Assembly: GCA_947258755.1 (NCBI GenBank)
Contig: CAMYJO010000036.1
Location: 1-49,505 of the forward strand
Direction of reading: 5' to 3'
DNA from: an uncultured Gammaproteobacteria bacterium
GTDB lineage: Bacteria > Pseudomonadota > Gammaproteobacteria > JAADHQ01
Length of the DNA stretch: 49,505 nt
A program made the position numbers and the translations under genes. Positions 18,582 to 27,884 of the stretch are shown piece after piece (the stretch's first letter is position 1; each line of letters starts with the position of its first letter). The notes below the pieces were generated by a model. It did no database searches and was not told the origin of the DNA. It saw only the letters and a list, made by a program, of their open reading frames with translations.

Positions 18582-19043
18582 ATGAGTGAAACAGCGACTA
18601 TTCAATCCGGCGATGAAGTTGTGCTGCATTGTTCGATTACACTCGAAGACGGCACCGTCGCCGAGAGCACCTTTGGTGATGAACCGATTCGGATCACTAT
18701 GGGTGATGAAAGCGTGTTGATCAACGGCCTGCAACTGGCGCTGTATGGCCTCAAGGTCGGTGACCGCGAAAGCATTAGCATTGATCCCGACAATGCCTTT
18801 GGTATGCCGGACGATGAAGCCATTCAGCAAATGCCGCGTTCTGATTTCCCCGCCGATATGCAGCTGGAAGAGGGGCAGATAATCGCGTTTTCAACGCCGG
18901 ATGGCGATGAGATACCGGGCGCGGTCAAACAGCTTGACGAAAACACCGTGACCGTGGATTTTAATCACCCGTTGGCCGGGCATGAGTTGAAGTTTGAGGC
19001 GGAGATTCTTGAAGTAATAGCTAAAGGGCAGGGGAAAGATTAA
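18582..19043 (+). CDS. fkpB: FKBP-type peptidyl-prolyl isomerase, SlpA/FkpB type
   Basis: The protein has 153 residues. The FKBP domain (IQSGDEVVLHCSITLEDGTVAESTFGDEP...LINGLQLALYGLKVGDRESISIDPDNAFG) carries the inserted IF domain typical of SlyD/SlpA (about 75-130) and closes with VDFNHPLAGHELKFEAEILEV. It has no His-rich tail, which fits FkpB and not SlyD. It is a cytosolic folding helper. The neighbour order lspA-fkpB is conserved. In E. coli and Pseudomonas ispH follows directly; here a pilus operon intervenes. The last residues (AKGQGKD) and stop are encoded in the purine tract of element F. Confidence 0.93.
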   Translation: MSETATIQSGDEVVLHCSITLEDGTVAESTFGDEPIRITMGDESVLINGLQLALYGLKVGDRESISIDPDNAFGMPDDEAIQQMPRSDFPADMQLEEGQIIAFSTPDGDEIPGAVKQLDENTVTVDFNHPLAGHELKFEAEILEVIAKGQGKD

Positions 19044-19485
19044 AGATACTTAAGTTCAGGTTAAAGGGAAAAGATACAAGATAAAAGGGAAAGGTGGTTT
19101 GCTTTTAGTTTAATTTTTTATCCATCGATAACGTATTTACTTTTTTCTTTTAATCTTTTTGTAGGAGCGGCCCTTGGCCGCGAAGCAAGAGTAGCGAGGG
19201 CCGTGTAGCTAGTGGCTAGAAAAAAACCAATCAGCTGATTCTCTTTACCTCGCTACCAGCCACTAGCCTACTAGCTACTGTTTTATCGCGGCCAAGGGCC
19301 GCTCCCACAGGTGCGGCTGAGATTGTTTGATTATTCTTTCTACGGAAGGAGGGATAAGCGGAAAATAGTCAATATTTCCTTGTGATTGTCTGCTCTAGAG
19401 TAATGTCAGTTCAAGACCCTATTATCTTGTATCTTTCATCTTTCATCTTTCATCTTTCATCTTTAACCTTTTACCTGCCTTTAAC
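19023..19485. repeat. Composite intergenic element F
   Basis: It fills the whole gap between the convergent fkpB and pilE stops. The left purine tract (19023-19094) begins inside fkpB; its complement reads TTTTATC, TTGTATC, TTTTCCC, TTTAACC, and later TTTAATC, TTTCCCC in phase. REP-like arms lie at 19161-19184 and 19283-19308. Between them are AGTAGCG, AGGGCCG, TGTAGCT, AGTGGCT, a central 12-bp palindrome AATCAGCTGATT, and the inverse heptamers. The right tract 19427-19486 is TTGTATC, four exact TTTCATC units, TTTAACC, TTTTACC, then TTTAACC after TGCC. It reaches the pilE stop codon. Confidence 0.9.
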
Positions 19486-19929
19486 CTACCAACAATCTGC
19501 CGTGTCGTCCCCTGCGCCATTGGATTCTTTTTTGCCAGCTTGGTCGAGCTCAAAGGATGCACATTGGGTATCCTGGTCCTGGCCACCTTCGCTTCTCGCT
19601 GTCGCTTGAAGGGTGAAGGTTGTGGCAGTTAGCACGGTATCTGTTATGGCGTAGTAACCCTCTCCATCGAATGGCGTATCATCCGAATTAGAATCGATAA
19701 AGGCGTTGCTGCCGTCTATCAGTTCACAGCTGGAGTTGGTGTAACTATTAAATTCGGTGAAACAGCGTTCCAGTATTTGTGCTGCTTGCAGCAGCACTGA
19801 CTGGGCTTCGGTCCTGCGCGATTTACGCACACTGTCCTGGTAGGCAGGGAAGGCAATTGCTGCCAGGACGGCGATGACGACGACGACGATCAATACTTCG
19901 ATCAGGGTAAAGCCTTTGGTTTTTTGCAT
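19486..19929 (-). CDS. pilE: Type IV minor pilin PilE-like
   Basis: The protein has 147 residues. The start at 19929 (MQKTKGFTLIEVLIVV) has AGGA 8 nt upstream; longer frames are unsupported. It has a class III signal with prepilin peptidase cleavage at G6-F7, Glu5 of the mature protein, a hydrophobic helix (VLIVVVVIAVLAAIAFPAY), and a C-terminal Cys pair (QCASF ... ADCW) typical of the D-region. It is the last gene of the minor-pilin operon and probably primes pilus assembly with PilV/W/X and PilY1. Its stop codon touches the heptamer tract of element F. Confidence 0.9.
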   Translation of the reverse strand: MQKTKGFTLIEVLIVVVVIAVLAAIAFPAYQDSVRKSRRTEAQSVLLQAAQILERCFTEFNSYTNSSCELIDGSNAFIDSNSDDTPFDGEGYYAITDTVLTATTFTLQATARSEGGQDQDTQCASFELDQAGKKESNGAGDDTADCW

Positions 19930-20064
19930 AACATGTTTCCTGTTAAGTCTTGGCAGGCCACGCAGGACCAATTCATTAATGAGTAAAATATCAATCCATG
20001 GGTATTATAGTGAACGCGGTATTGCATACCGATGGCAATAGCAACTCTCTATCCAGTAATCAAA

Positions 20065-20099
20065 CCTGCAGCCGGTGAGCATGACTCACGGGCTGCAGG
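20065..20099. terminator. Stem-loop after pilY1
   Basis: 15-nt arms (CCTGCAGCCGGTGAG and its inverse, one mismatch) surround a 5-nt loop. On the minus strand it follows the pilY1 stop by 6 nt, with only a weak T-rich tail. It could be a weak terminator or mRNA-stabilising hairpin that reduces pilE expression relative to pilY1. Confidence 0.5.
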
Positions 20100-20105
20100 T
20101 CCAAA

Positions 20106-23100
20106 CTAGCGCAGCTGGCGCCAGGATTGACGTCCGGCATCAGTACTGCCGGATTCTGTGGTGACTTCCAATCCGCCAGTGGTGCCGCTGCTGTACTTGT
20201 ATTCCTTGTCGCCGGTGGAAACTACAACCGGTGTCTTGGTAATACCGACCGTGGATTTCTTGCCAGAGACAACAAGCTTGTCATCATCGGCATCAATATC
20301 ACCATCATTATCGGTATCCAGGATCTTCACCAGATCAGCCTCGGTAAACAAGCCATCGCCGGTAAGGTCAAACGGTGTTTCTGGCAGGCGGGCGCCGGTA
20401 ATGCCATCCAGTTCCATCAGCCAACTGGTGCCGCCATTATTACAGGGTTCGGATTCCGGGATCAGCGTGGTAAACACGATACGATCACCGCGCAGTAATG
20501 ATGGGCTAATAACACGTTCGCCCTCGACGCCATTCACCGGTGATTGCAGGTTCATATACCATCCCTGCTTGATCGGTTGGGTGTTGTCGGTGTAGTTAAC
20601 TGTATTGTCCGTGGTAACTCTGACGCCAAAGCCCAGGGCCGTGGCCTCTGCCAGGATCGATTGTTGCTGCAGCGCGCTGCGACCACTGATTACGGAGCCA
20701 TTATCGCGGAGGCCATAATAAGTATGCAGCTGGGGTGAAGCGACATTGTTGTCGCCGGTCTCAAAGTACTTGCCAGTGCCGAAATAGATCATGACGTCGC
20801 CATCCGGGTGTCGGCCGACCTGAGGTTTGGCCGTAATCGGCTGGGGATTGGAAGAGGCATCCAGCGCAGTAAAGATCGGTGCCGGATTGCCCATAGCACT
20901 GAAGGCAGACCCCCAGCTGTTGGAATTGGTGTTACTGACATCAAATTTCCACATCTTACCCTTGAGATCACCGGCATAGATGGAATCCACAATTTTATCA
21001 CCATTGACATCGACGGCGACAGGGGTGCTGAGACCGTTGCCAGTCGCACTACCGACATCAAAGGTTTCGATAATACTGCCATCCGCGATATCAATGATAA
21101 ACAGGGTCGCTGTTTGACTGGCGCTATCGTAGCCATTGCCGATGATAGCGGCCCATTTACCATTGGCCATACGGGCAATGGTCGGGTCCGGGATGGTGTA
21201 ACCCAATTTGTTGATGATGTCGGTATTCGTCGTAGAACTGGCGGAGAACTCCCACAGTACCTTGCTGGCGTCAAAGTTATCCGGGTCGGTGACATCCAGG
21301 GCAAATATACCCTTGCCACCCGCACCGGTGCTGCCGACCAGCACGGTACGCCAGGCATCGGCGGTGCCATCGTTATCTGTATCGATATAGACATCACCGG
21401 CACGCGGTGAGCCATCGACAACGTACTGGTGAGCCAGGTTGAGACCGTAGTCCTTGTTACTCAGATTTGGCAGGTCGGGAATAACCGTCGCTGGCACATA
21501 GGCAAATTTTTCAACGCCGGTGTTGGCATCCAGCGCATGTAACATACCGTCATTGGCACCAAAATAGATAGTGTCATTCCTGCTGGCCGTAGCGGTCAGG
21601 AAGGCGGGATAAGAGCTGCCTTCGGTACCCAGGGTGGCATAACCGAAATTATCGGTACCGACATACCAGGGGCTGGAATTGATGACATCGCCCAACAGGC
21701 GTCGGTGCGAGGTCGTTGCTTTTGTGATCGGGTCTTTGGTAACAACAGTGCGCTCGCGATAGGTTGTGCCTTCATTGGTGCCGTCGCCGCGCAGGTAGTT
21801 GATATGTGCCTGCGTACCGAGGATAGTCTGTTGGTCGGCGCTGAAGTCAGCCAATGTATTAAAGGCGATGCCAGTGCCGCTAGGCGCCGTTGTCGCCGAG
21901 GCAGGCGGCTTATAGGTGAATATTTTACGGGCCGTGTGATCATTAGGGATCTTGTTCAATGTATCGGTATGCCAGTGTGGTGTAGAGATAACCGCCCCGG
22001 TGGTCTGATTCAGTTTAAAGGCCTGAACTTGACCGGACCAGTCGGTAGCATCAAAACTGGCCTGATAGATCAGCGTATTGGTATCCAGCCGCGTCGAGTT
22101 GGCGGCGACACCCGAGGCCGAAGCGAGGCCAATGGTATTCTGAACGGACTTGACCAGGGAATCGGCCAGGTCCGCGCCGCCGGTTGCTGCATAGGCTGTG
22201 CCGCCGGCATTATTCGCTGTATCCTGTAGTACGTCACGGATACCGCTGGCGAAACTGATGGTATCGACAGTCAGGTACTGCTTGCCGGTCATGCCGGTAT
22301 CGGTACGTAGATCACGCAGGCTGGTTCTTAGCTCATCGGTGGCGGGGTCTATAATAGTAGCCTTTTTGGGGGTGTCACTATTATAGCATGAGGCAACGGA
22401 TTTATCGCAAAATGCCCAGTAAGCCACATCATCGAGATTGTCTGCGCCATTGCCAGTAGTAATATCATCTGCATCACTGTCGCTATCGTAGTCCAGCAGG
22501 GCAGCAGGGATAGTGGCGTCTTCGAAGGGCTCGCCGTCGGTGATGATCAGCACCTTGCTCGCGAAGCAACTGAGGTTCTTGTTATAATCGGCGTCATAGA
22601 ACGGGTCGTTGGCAGCGCCTAATGACTTGGTGAAATTGCTGGCATCATAATGCGGGTTATCCTGCTCAAAATACTGGACAACCTCCCACAGGTTCTCGGC
22701 CAGCGGTGTGGTACCCCATATCAATGGGTAATGCTCTATTACATCGACGATATCGGTAATAGAGGTGGTGCCGATGTAGCCCTCCAGCGTGGTACGATAG
22801 CCGCCCGCATCACTTGGTTTACTCACGAACGGGTTCTTTGGAATCATGAATCTCATGGTGCCGCCATCGGTGGTGACGCCGGAATAAATATTGTTACTAT
22901 CCGGGTCATAGTTATAAAAGGAAATGCCCAGGCGTACATCGTCTTTTATGGTATGCAAAATGCCGGTGGGTTCATCCTTGACAACGACGGCCAGGTTATA
23001 ACTGGTACTGTTGGCGTTGAGTTTGGCATAGGGATCATAGGTGGTATGCGTCGCCCCATCTTCAGCCGGAGACGTGACCGTGAAGCTTGTACTATTCGCT

Positions 23101-23705
23101 ATAGGTGAGTAACTGGCGCTACTGCCGTGGCTGCGACTGGGGAAGACACTGGAGAATTGGTCGTCTCCAGGTTCATTGTTGGCGACAATCTTGTAATTCA
23201 GGTTGGTGCCATAGTTAAAAGCGGTGCGACTTTCCAGCTTGCCACCCACCAGCACGACACGGCTGGCGTCGGCACGTCGGCTCGTCGCCCAGTTCAGCCA
23301 GTTGCCACTCCAGCAGTTGCTGCCGGCGCCAAAAGTGGTGCAGGTTGATTCCTTGAACGCGCCGGTAGCCGTGGTGTCAACCGCTACATTGTAGCCGCTT
23401 AAATAGGCGGCGCTATTCACCGGTATCGTTGTGTCATATTCATAATTGTTTAGGCCATCATCCGGGGTTCGATCATCGAAGATGCCGGTATAGGTCGTGC
23501 CGGCATTGAAACCGCTGGGGTATAAACGAATTTTCATACTGCCGGAGTTATCCAGCATCAGCATCACATTGGGTTTGGGCTGGGTCGCCATAAAGAGGGG
23601 TGTCTGAGCTATGGCTGCTGCTGCATTACCCGTCGACAGACTGAGTGCCAGGGCCGCTATGAATGCGTGCAATGATGATCTTTTCATAATATTCATAATA
23701 TTCAT
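20106..23705 (-). CDS. pilY1: Type IV pilus tip adhesin/biogenesis protein PilY1
   Basis: The protein has 1199 residues. An N-terminal signal peptide (cleavage near NAAAA) is followed by a von Willebrand A-like region with the MIDAS motif D52-x-S54-x-S56 in MLMLDNSGSM. The C-terminal half is the PilC/PilY1 beta-propeller, with GANDGMLHALDANTG, PRAGDVYIDTDNDG and VDVNGDKIVDSIYAGDLKG; acidic loops bind calcium. Near the C-terminus, LTGDGLFTEADLV plus DTDNDGDIDADDDK resembles a dockerin-like EF-hand pair. It is exported and pilus-associated. Three in-frame ATGs arise from a 9-bp repeat (MNIMNIMK); GAGG 6 nt upstream supports the first. Confidence 0.93.
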   Translation of the reverse strand: MNIMNIMKRSSLHAFIAALALSLSTGNAAAAIAQTPLFMATQPKPNVMLMLDNSGSMKIRLYPSGFNAGTTYTGIFDDRTPDDGLNNYEYDTTIPVNSAAYLSGYNVAVDTTATGAFKESTCTTFGAGSNCWSGNWLNWATSRRADASRVVLVGGKLESRTAFNYGTNLNYKIVANNEPGDDQFSSVFPSRSHGSSASYSPIANSTSFTVTSPAEDGATHTTYDPYAKLNANSTSYNLAVVVKDEPTGILHTIKDDVRLGISFYNYDPDSNNIYSGVTTDGGTMRFMIPKNPFVSKPSDAGGYRTTLEGYIGTTSITDIVDVIEHYPLIWGTTPLAENLWEVVQYFEQDNPHYDASNFTKSLGAANDPFYDADYNKNLSCFASKVLIITDGEPFEDATIPAALLDYDSDSDADDITTGNGADNLDDVAYWAFCDKSVASCYNSDTPKKATIIDPATDELRTSLRDLRTDTGMTGKQYLTVDTISFASGIRDVLQDTANNAGGTAYAATGGADLADSLVKSVQNTIGLASASGVAANSTRLDTNTLIYQASFDATDWSGQVQAFKLNQTTGAVISTPHWHTDTLNKIPNDHTARKIFTYKPPASATTAPSGTGIAFNTLADFSADQQTILGTQAHINYLRGDGTNEGTTYRERTVVTKDPITKATTSHRRLLGDVINSSPWYVGTDNFGYATLGTEGSSYPAFLTATASRNDTIYFGANDGMLHALDANTGVEKFAYVPATVIPDLPNLSNKDYGLNLAHQYVVDGSPRAGDVYIDTDNDGTADAWRTVLVGSTGAGGKGIFALDVTDPDNFDASKVLWEFSASSTTNTDIINKLGYTIPDPTIARMANGKWAAIIGNGYDSASQTATLFIIDIADGSIIETFDVGSATGNGLSTPVAVDVNGDKIVDSIYAGDLKGKMWKFDVSNTNSNSWGSAFSAMGNPAPIFTALDASSNPQPITAKPQVGRHPDGDVMIYFGTGKYFETGDNNVASPQLHTYYGLRDNGSVISGRSALQQQSILAEATALGFGVRVTTDNTVNYTDNTQPIKQGWYMNLQSPVNGVEGERVISPSLLRGDRIVFTTLIPESEPCNNGGTSWLMELDGITGARLPETPFDLTGDGLFTEADLVKILDTDNDGDIDADDDKLVVSGKKSTVGITKTPVVVSTGDKEYKYSSGTTGGLEVTTESGSTDAGRQSWRQLR

Positions 23706-23731
23706 GATATACCTCTACACTCGCGTATAGT

Positions 23732-24250
23732 CTATCGTTTAAAGGTGGATTGGAGCATGACAATAGCATTACCGCTATCGCCTATGCCTCGAGCGGTCAC
23801 TCGAAAATATTTGGATGTACCGACTGTTCCGACTTCAAGGCTGCCGCTACTCGTGGCGGTCGCTAATTCTTCGACGATATATTGTGAATTGCCGACGTTG
23901 CCTGCCCTGGAGCCAGAGCCATCGCTGGCCCAGGTTGCCGAATCATCCCACCAATCAGTACCTGATGACTTGGCAAGGTACAGGCCGGTATTGGTCTTTG
24001 TTGTCGAAAATGGGCCCACCGATACAGCTGTCAGGTATGTTTCACCATCCCTGAGGGCGGCTTCAGCATACTGGAATGCGGTATCGCGGTCGCGGGCATT
24101 ACCTGCCATACGTTCCTGCATGGTGGTTGATTGCATTGCAGTGACGCCGATGATGGTCAATAGCAGTAGCATGATCAAACTGATTGCCAACGCAGCACCG
24201 GTTTGTGTGCGCATGCCAGTTTTTGGTTGAATAATATGTGTTCGTAACAT
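23732..24250 (-). CDS. pilX: Type IV minor pilin PilX-like
   Basis: The protein has 172 residues. The start at 24250 (MLRTHIIQPKTGMRTQTGAALAISL) has AGGA 9 nt upstream. The N-terminal hydrophobic helix (ALAISLIMLLLLTIIGVTAMQSTTMQERMAGNARDRDTAFQYAEAAL) is characteristic of PilX and lacks the Glu5 found in other pilins. It is a core minor pilin linking PilVWX and PilY1 at the pilus tip. pilW ends 16 nt upstream and pilY1 begins 26 nt downstream. Confidence 0.88.
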   Translation of the reverse strand: MLRTHIIQPKTGMRTQTGAALAISLIMLLLLTIIGVTAMQSTTMQERMAGNARDRDTAFQYAEAALRDGETYLTAVSVGPFSTTKTNTGLYLAKSSGTDWWDDSATWASDGSGSRAGNVGNSQYIVEELATATSSGSLEVGTVGTSKYFRVTARGIGDSGNAIVMLQSTFKR

Positions 24251-24266
24251 ATCTGTAGTTCCTGTG

Positions 24267-25364
24267 CTAAATGCGGTTCCTGATCTTGATGGTTTCAGTA
24301 AACGTGTGGCGTAGTTTTCGATCAGCATTCGTTGTGCTCTGCACGACATTCTGTGCCAGTGAGCGCACCTCGATGGTGATGCGGGCGCTGTTGACATTGG
24401 GCCATCTGTCCTCCGTCGTCACGGTATCGGCGTTTACATAGTAATTGACGGAGCCGTCGGCATCGGTATCAATACCGTAGAGGATGGTCATGCTCTCGAC
24501 GCCTTCGACCAGTTCTTCATTGACAATGGCGGCAGCCGCACTTGAATAACGGCGACGAAACAACGCCGGCTCATCTGACGCGCCATTGCCAATATAGTAG
24601 ATAGTTGATGCAAGTCCAAAGACCTCAGCGTCTTCTCCATAGGCCTTGCTCAATGTATTTTTAGTGTTCAGACTACTGCCTACGGTATGGGCGAGCGTAT
24701 CCTTGAGTGCTCCTGAAACAGGATTGTTGTTAACCCTGAAAAGATCGGCGTTTGTACAGTCCGATATCATCACAACACTTTGTTGGGAGATACCACAGGC
24801 TGCGGCATCGGCGATCTTGATATTGGCGGATGTCGAGTTCATGTAAGGCGTTACAACAGCTCCGCCATCACAGCTTGTCCCCAAGGTAACGATAAAGGCA
24901 TCGGTGCCGGCAATGGCCTCACCTTCGGCTGTGCCAGTGCGCAGGCCGCTCTCGTATAAGTCATGGCCACTGGCAAGCCCAGCACCGGGTATCGTATAAC
25001 CCAGCATGGAATTGGTGCCATCGAAAGCGTCAACAACAAACTTGATCTGAGCTTCGGCAGTTACAGAGGAATCGAATCCATCTGGATCAACGTTGTTGGT
25101 GTAGCTGGATGCGGCGTTCTTGCTCAAACAGCCGACAAAACCGGCCATGCGTACATCGGGGCGCATAAAATCAAAGGCGAAGCGGCCGTTCTCCTGCACC
25201 CTGGATGAGGCCTCATTGAGACGGTAGGCCTGCTTGTTGGATGCGAAGATCGTGATCGTGCCGGCGATCAACAGCAGGCTGATGACCATCGCCACCATCA
25301 GTTCGACCAGGGTCAGGCCAGATTGTTGCTTCAGTGTCTGTTTGTTCAGGTTTTGTCTGTTCAT
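24267..25364 (-). CDS. pilW: Type IV minor pilin PilW-like
   Basis: The protein has 365 residues. The prepilin signal is QQSGLTLVELMVAMVISLLLIAG, with Glu5 and long hydrophobic helix, followed by the PilW hallmark NEASSRVQENGRFAFDFMRPDVRMAGF. The large C-terminal globular domain is weakly conserved, as in the family. It starts inside the pilV stop (4-nt overlap), so translation is coupled. Confidence 0.9.
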   Translation of the reverse strand: MNRQNLNKQTLKQQSGLTLVELMVAMVISLLLIAGTITIFASNKQAYRLNEASSRVQENGRFAFDFMRPDVRMAGFVGCLSKNAASSYTNNVDPDGFDSSVTAEAQIKFVVDAFDGTNSMLGYTIPGAGLASGHDLYESGLRTGTAEGEAIAGTDAFIVTLGTSCDGGAVVTPYMNSTSANIKIADAAACGISQQSVVMISDCTNADLFRVNNNPVSGALKDTLAHTVGSSLNTKNTLSKAYGEDAEVFGLASTIYYIGNGASDEPALFRRRYSSAAAAIVNEELVEGVESMTILYGIDTDADGSVNYYVNADTVTTEDRWPNVNSARITIEVRSLAQNVVQSTTNADRKLRHTFTETIKIRNRI

Positions 25365-25918
25365 GGTGCGTAGCTCGTTATAAAGCGTTTCAGGTTGCCG
25401 GTGCGGTCATCGGTCCACCAGATTTTTACCGCATAGACGCTGCCTGTGCCATCACATCCATGGGTGGTGGGATCGGTGCCCAAATCTGTGTCTGCAGCTC
25501 TGTCATCATCGATGCAGATGACACCTACCCCACTGGGCAAAGACGTCGCCAGATCAACGCGCCACTGGTTGATATCGGTATTGGCCATTTCTGATGTGGA
25601 GCAACCCGTGGTAGTTTTGCAGTTCGCTGTCGCTGCTGGTGCGCTAACCGTATAAGGCGTGGAACTGGTTGTGATGGTATAGGCACCTTTGACTTCGTAC
25701 TGACCGGCCGCCACCGAGTTTGGATTGGCACGCATGCGGTCAATAATATCGTAAGCCAGCAAGGTCGCCTGCGTGCGCAGGTAAGAGCTGTGGTTGTTCT
25801 TCATGCTGGTAACTTGCAGGCCGGCCAGGCCGAGCAGGCCGATAGACAGAATCAGCACCGTGATCAGGATCTCGATCAGGGTGAAGCCCTTATCTTTATG
25901 TATCGATTTTATGTTCAT
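25361..25918 (-). CDS. pilV: Type IV minor pilin PilV-like
   Basis: The protein has 185 residues from the ATG at 25918 (MNIKSIHKDKGFTLIEILITVLIL). Alternatives at 25930 and 25954 would give a long unusual leader. The prepilin signal KGFTLIEILITVLILSIGLLGLAGLQ and the PilV motif NNHSSYLRTQATLLAYDIIDRMRANPN are clear. A Cys pair (NCKTTTGCS) follows. It overlaps pilW by 4 nt. Confidence 0.88.
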   Translation of the reverse strand: MNIKSIHKDKGFTLIEILITVLILSIGLLGLAGLQVTSMKNNHSSYLRTQATLLAYDIIDRMRANPNSVAAGQYEVKGAYTITTSSTPYTVSAPAATANCKTTTGCSTSEMANTDINQWRVDLATSLPSGVGVICIDDDRAADTDLGTDPTTHGCDGTGSVYAVKIWWTDDRTGNLKRFITSYAP

Positions 25919-25976
25919 TCTCGGTTCCATGGTTCGGAAAATGTTTGTTATCAATCAACTAGTCACTGCGCCAATA

Positions 25977-26567
25977 TCAGAAGCAGGGATCTTCACTAAT
26001 GCGTCCGCGGCCGATTGCTGAAACCGCCAGTATGCGTTCCTGGTTACCTTCACAATCGTTGGGCGTCAATGTCAGGGTGATAGCTGCATTCGCCAGGCCC
26101 GTCGGCAGGAACTGCACATTGGCGCTGGTGGCCGTCAGGGCCGGTGACCCAGCGAGAGCATCCCAGACACGTAGCAGGCAGTCTTCCGCCGGAAGGTTGG
26201 CGGCATCGACCTCGCAGACAGTGGCATCGCCATCATCCTCAAAGGTGCCATTCGTATTTTGATCTACAAACACGATCCAGCCATTGGCCCAGTCGGTACC
26301 GGGTGCGCCATCGCAATCGGTCTGGTCGTTACTGGAGCAGACACTGACCTGGATGCCACGCTTGAGTGCTTCACTGCGTGCCAGCGTCAATGCCGTCAAC
26401 ACGTCGTTGGATTGGGTCGTGACGCGGTTGTTCTGGATGGCAGTACGAAAGCCGGGTACCGCCACGGTCAGCAGGATCGCAGCGACTGCTAACGTGATCA
26501 TCAATTCGATCAGGGTAAAACCGCGCGTCTGTTGCATATTAGTGTTCATTTTTTTATCTGTATTCAT
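25977..26567 (-). CDS. fimT: Pseudopilin of the FimT/FimU (GspH) type
   Basis: The protein has 196 residues. The prepilin signal RGFTLIELMITLAVAAILLTVAVPGF, then NNRVTTQSNDVLTALTLARSEALKRGIQVSVCSS, is the GspH/FimT pattern. The C-terminal region has paired cysteines. It is first in the minor-pilin operon; FimT proteins in related bacteria bind DNA for uptake, whereas FimU is a tip pilin. The two cannot be separated here, so the symbol is tentative. The start is 26567, or 26549 if the second Met is used; neither has a good ribosome-binding site. An AT-rich promoter region lies at about 26640-26670. Confidence 0.78.
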   Translation of the reverse strand: MNTDKKMNTNMQQTRGFTLIELMITLAVAAILLTVAVPGFRTAIQNNRVTTQSNDVLTALTLARSEALKRGIQVSVCSSNDQTDCDGAPGTDWANGWIVFVDQNTNGTFEDDGDATVCEVDAANLPAEDCLLRVWDALAGSPALTATSANVQFLPTGLANAAITLTLTPNDCEGNQERILAVSAIGRGRISEDPCF

Positions 26568-26809
26568 GGCTTAATATTACGGTAAAAATGCACAATTTTG
26601 TATGTGACACAGTGCAGGGCTTTAGGTGGATTCTGTTTATTATCTATATATATCATATACTTATAATTTGCACGGGTAGACAAGTGGATTCTTTGTCCTG
26701 ACAAACGGTAGGACCAATAGGCTGCTTATGTCACTCCCTAACTGCCGTGGGCTTGCCTGTTCCTTCTTATTCATAGCCGTGCGTATGAAGACCTGCTGGT
26801 CTTTTTCTG

Positions 26810-26815
26810 TATAAT
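26810..26815 (+). promoter_or_regulatory. Consensus -10 hexamer directly before ispH
   Basis: A perfect TATAAT ends 7 nt before the ispH ATG at 26823, with no Shine-Dalgarno between them. If it is used, the mRNA would begin at or next to the start codon (leaderless). No strong -35 was found at 16-18 nt upstream. Confidence 0.45.
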
Positions 26816-26822
26816 CGCGTCC

Positions 26823-27758
26823 ATGGAACTGATTCTTGCCAATCCTCGCGGCTTTTGTGCCGGTGTTGATCGCGCCATCGAGATCGTCGAGCGTGCGCTG
26901 GAGGTTTTCGGCGCGCCGATCTATGTACGCCATGAGGTCGTGCACAATACCTATGTCGTCAATGACCTGAAGGACAAGGGCGCGGTATTCGTTGATGAGC
27001 TTGACGAGATACCGGATGACGCCACCGTTATCTTCAGCGCCCATGGTGTCTCCAGTGCGATTCAGCGTGAGGCCGAACAGCGTTCATTAAAGGTATTCGA
27101 TGCCACCTGTCCGTTGGTGACCAAGGTCCATCTGGAGGTGGCGCGGCATGCCGACCAGGGCCATGAAGTGATCTTGATCGGACATGAGGGCCATCCTGAG
27201 GTCGAAGGGACCATGGGGCGTTATCAAAATACTGCGCCCGATGCCGGCATTTATCTGGTCGAGACGGTAGAGGATGTCGATAGGCTGGTGGTCAATAACC
27301 CGGATAAGCTGAGTTATGTGACCCAAACGACCTTGTCGATGGATGATACGCAGGCCATTATCCAGGCCTTACGCCAGCGCTTCCCGAGGATTGAGGGGCC
27401 GAAAAAGGACGATATCTGTTATGCGACGCAAAATCGTCAGGATGCGGTTAAGGATCTGGCGCAGAAAAGTGACGTGGTGCTGGTTGTTGGTTCGGTGACT
27501 AGTTCGAATTCAAACCGTTTGCGCGAGCTTGCGGAAAAAATGGCGGTGCCGGCCTACCTGATTGACACCGCCGATGATATCCAGCCAGAATGGTTTACCG
27601 GCAAACAGGTCATTGGTCTGACCGCGGGGGCATCGGCGCCGGAGATCCTGGTCAATCAGGTACGCACCCGCCTGTCCGGTCTCGGTGTTGATTGCATCAA
27701 TGAGCATGCCGGAAAAATTGAGAGCATCACCTTTAATCTACCCAAGGAGTTGAAATAA
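26823..27758 (+). CDS. ispH: 4-hydroxy-3-methylbut-2-enyl diphosphate reductase
   Basis: The protein has 311 residues, the normal length. The three Fe-S ligand cysteines lie in [23 protein letters not shown] and [10 protein letters not shown]. The catalytic Glu is in [13 protein letters not shown], and the substrate-binding TSSNSNRL is present. It makes IPP and DMAPP in the last MEP-pathway step, using a 4Fe-4S cluster. In E. coli and Pseudomonas ispH is directly downstream of fkpB; here it is about 7.8 kb away across the minus-strand pilus operon and must have its own promoter. No ribosome-binding site is visible, and the start is fixed by the family N-terminus. Confidence 0.97.
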   Translation: MELILANPRGFCAGVDRAIEIVERALEVFGAPIYVRHEVVHNTYVVNDLKDKGAVFVDELDEIPDDATVIFSAHGVSSAIQREAEQRSLKVFDATCPLVTKVHLEVARHADQGHEVILIGHEGHPEVEGTMGRYQNTAPDAGIYLVETVEDVDRLVVNNPDKLSYVTQTTLSMDDTQAIIQALRQRFPRIEGPKKDDICYATQNRQDAVKDLAQKSDVVLVVGSVTSSNSNRLRELAEKMAVPAYLIDTADDIQPEWFTGKQVIGLTAGASAPEILVNQVRTRLSGLGVDCINEHAGKIESITFNLPKELK

Positions 27759-27884
27759 ACCTGTTGTCGCACGACCCAGCCCCATTCGGTTTAATCCAGA
27801 TTATGTATTGTCCCAACCACAGCCCAGCCGCTTGTGCAGTTTCTGCTTCTGTCTCTGTTGGCTACCGCACTGAGAGGTAATTCC

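Noticed and set aside
19427-19475. Phase-variation microsatellite (TTTCATC x4) controlling pilE
   Set aside because: It lies downstream of both convergent stop codons, so slippage would not change frame or promoter spacing. It is better explained as part of the heptad tract.
19023-19485. Small protein genes inside the repeat elements (for example frames at 5179-5610, 10080-10403, 11727-12212)
   Set aside because: The frames are made of repeat sequence, lack ribosome-binding sites, and are not conserved between copies.
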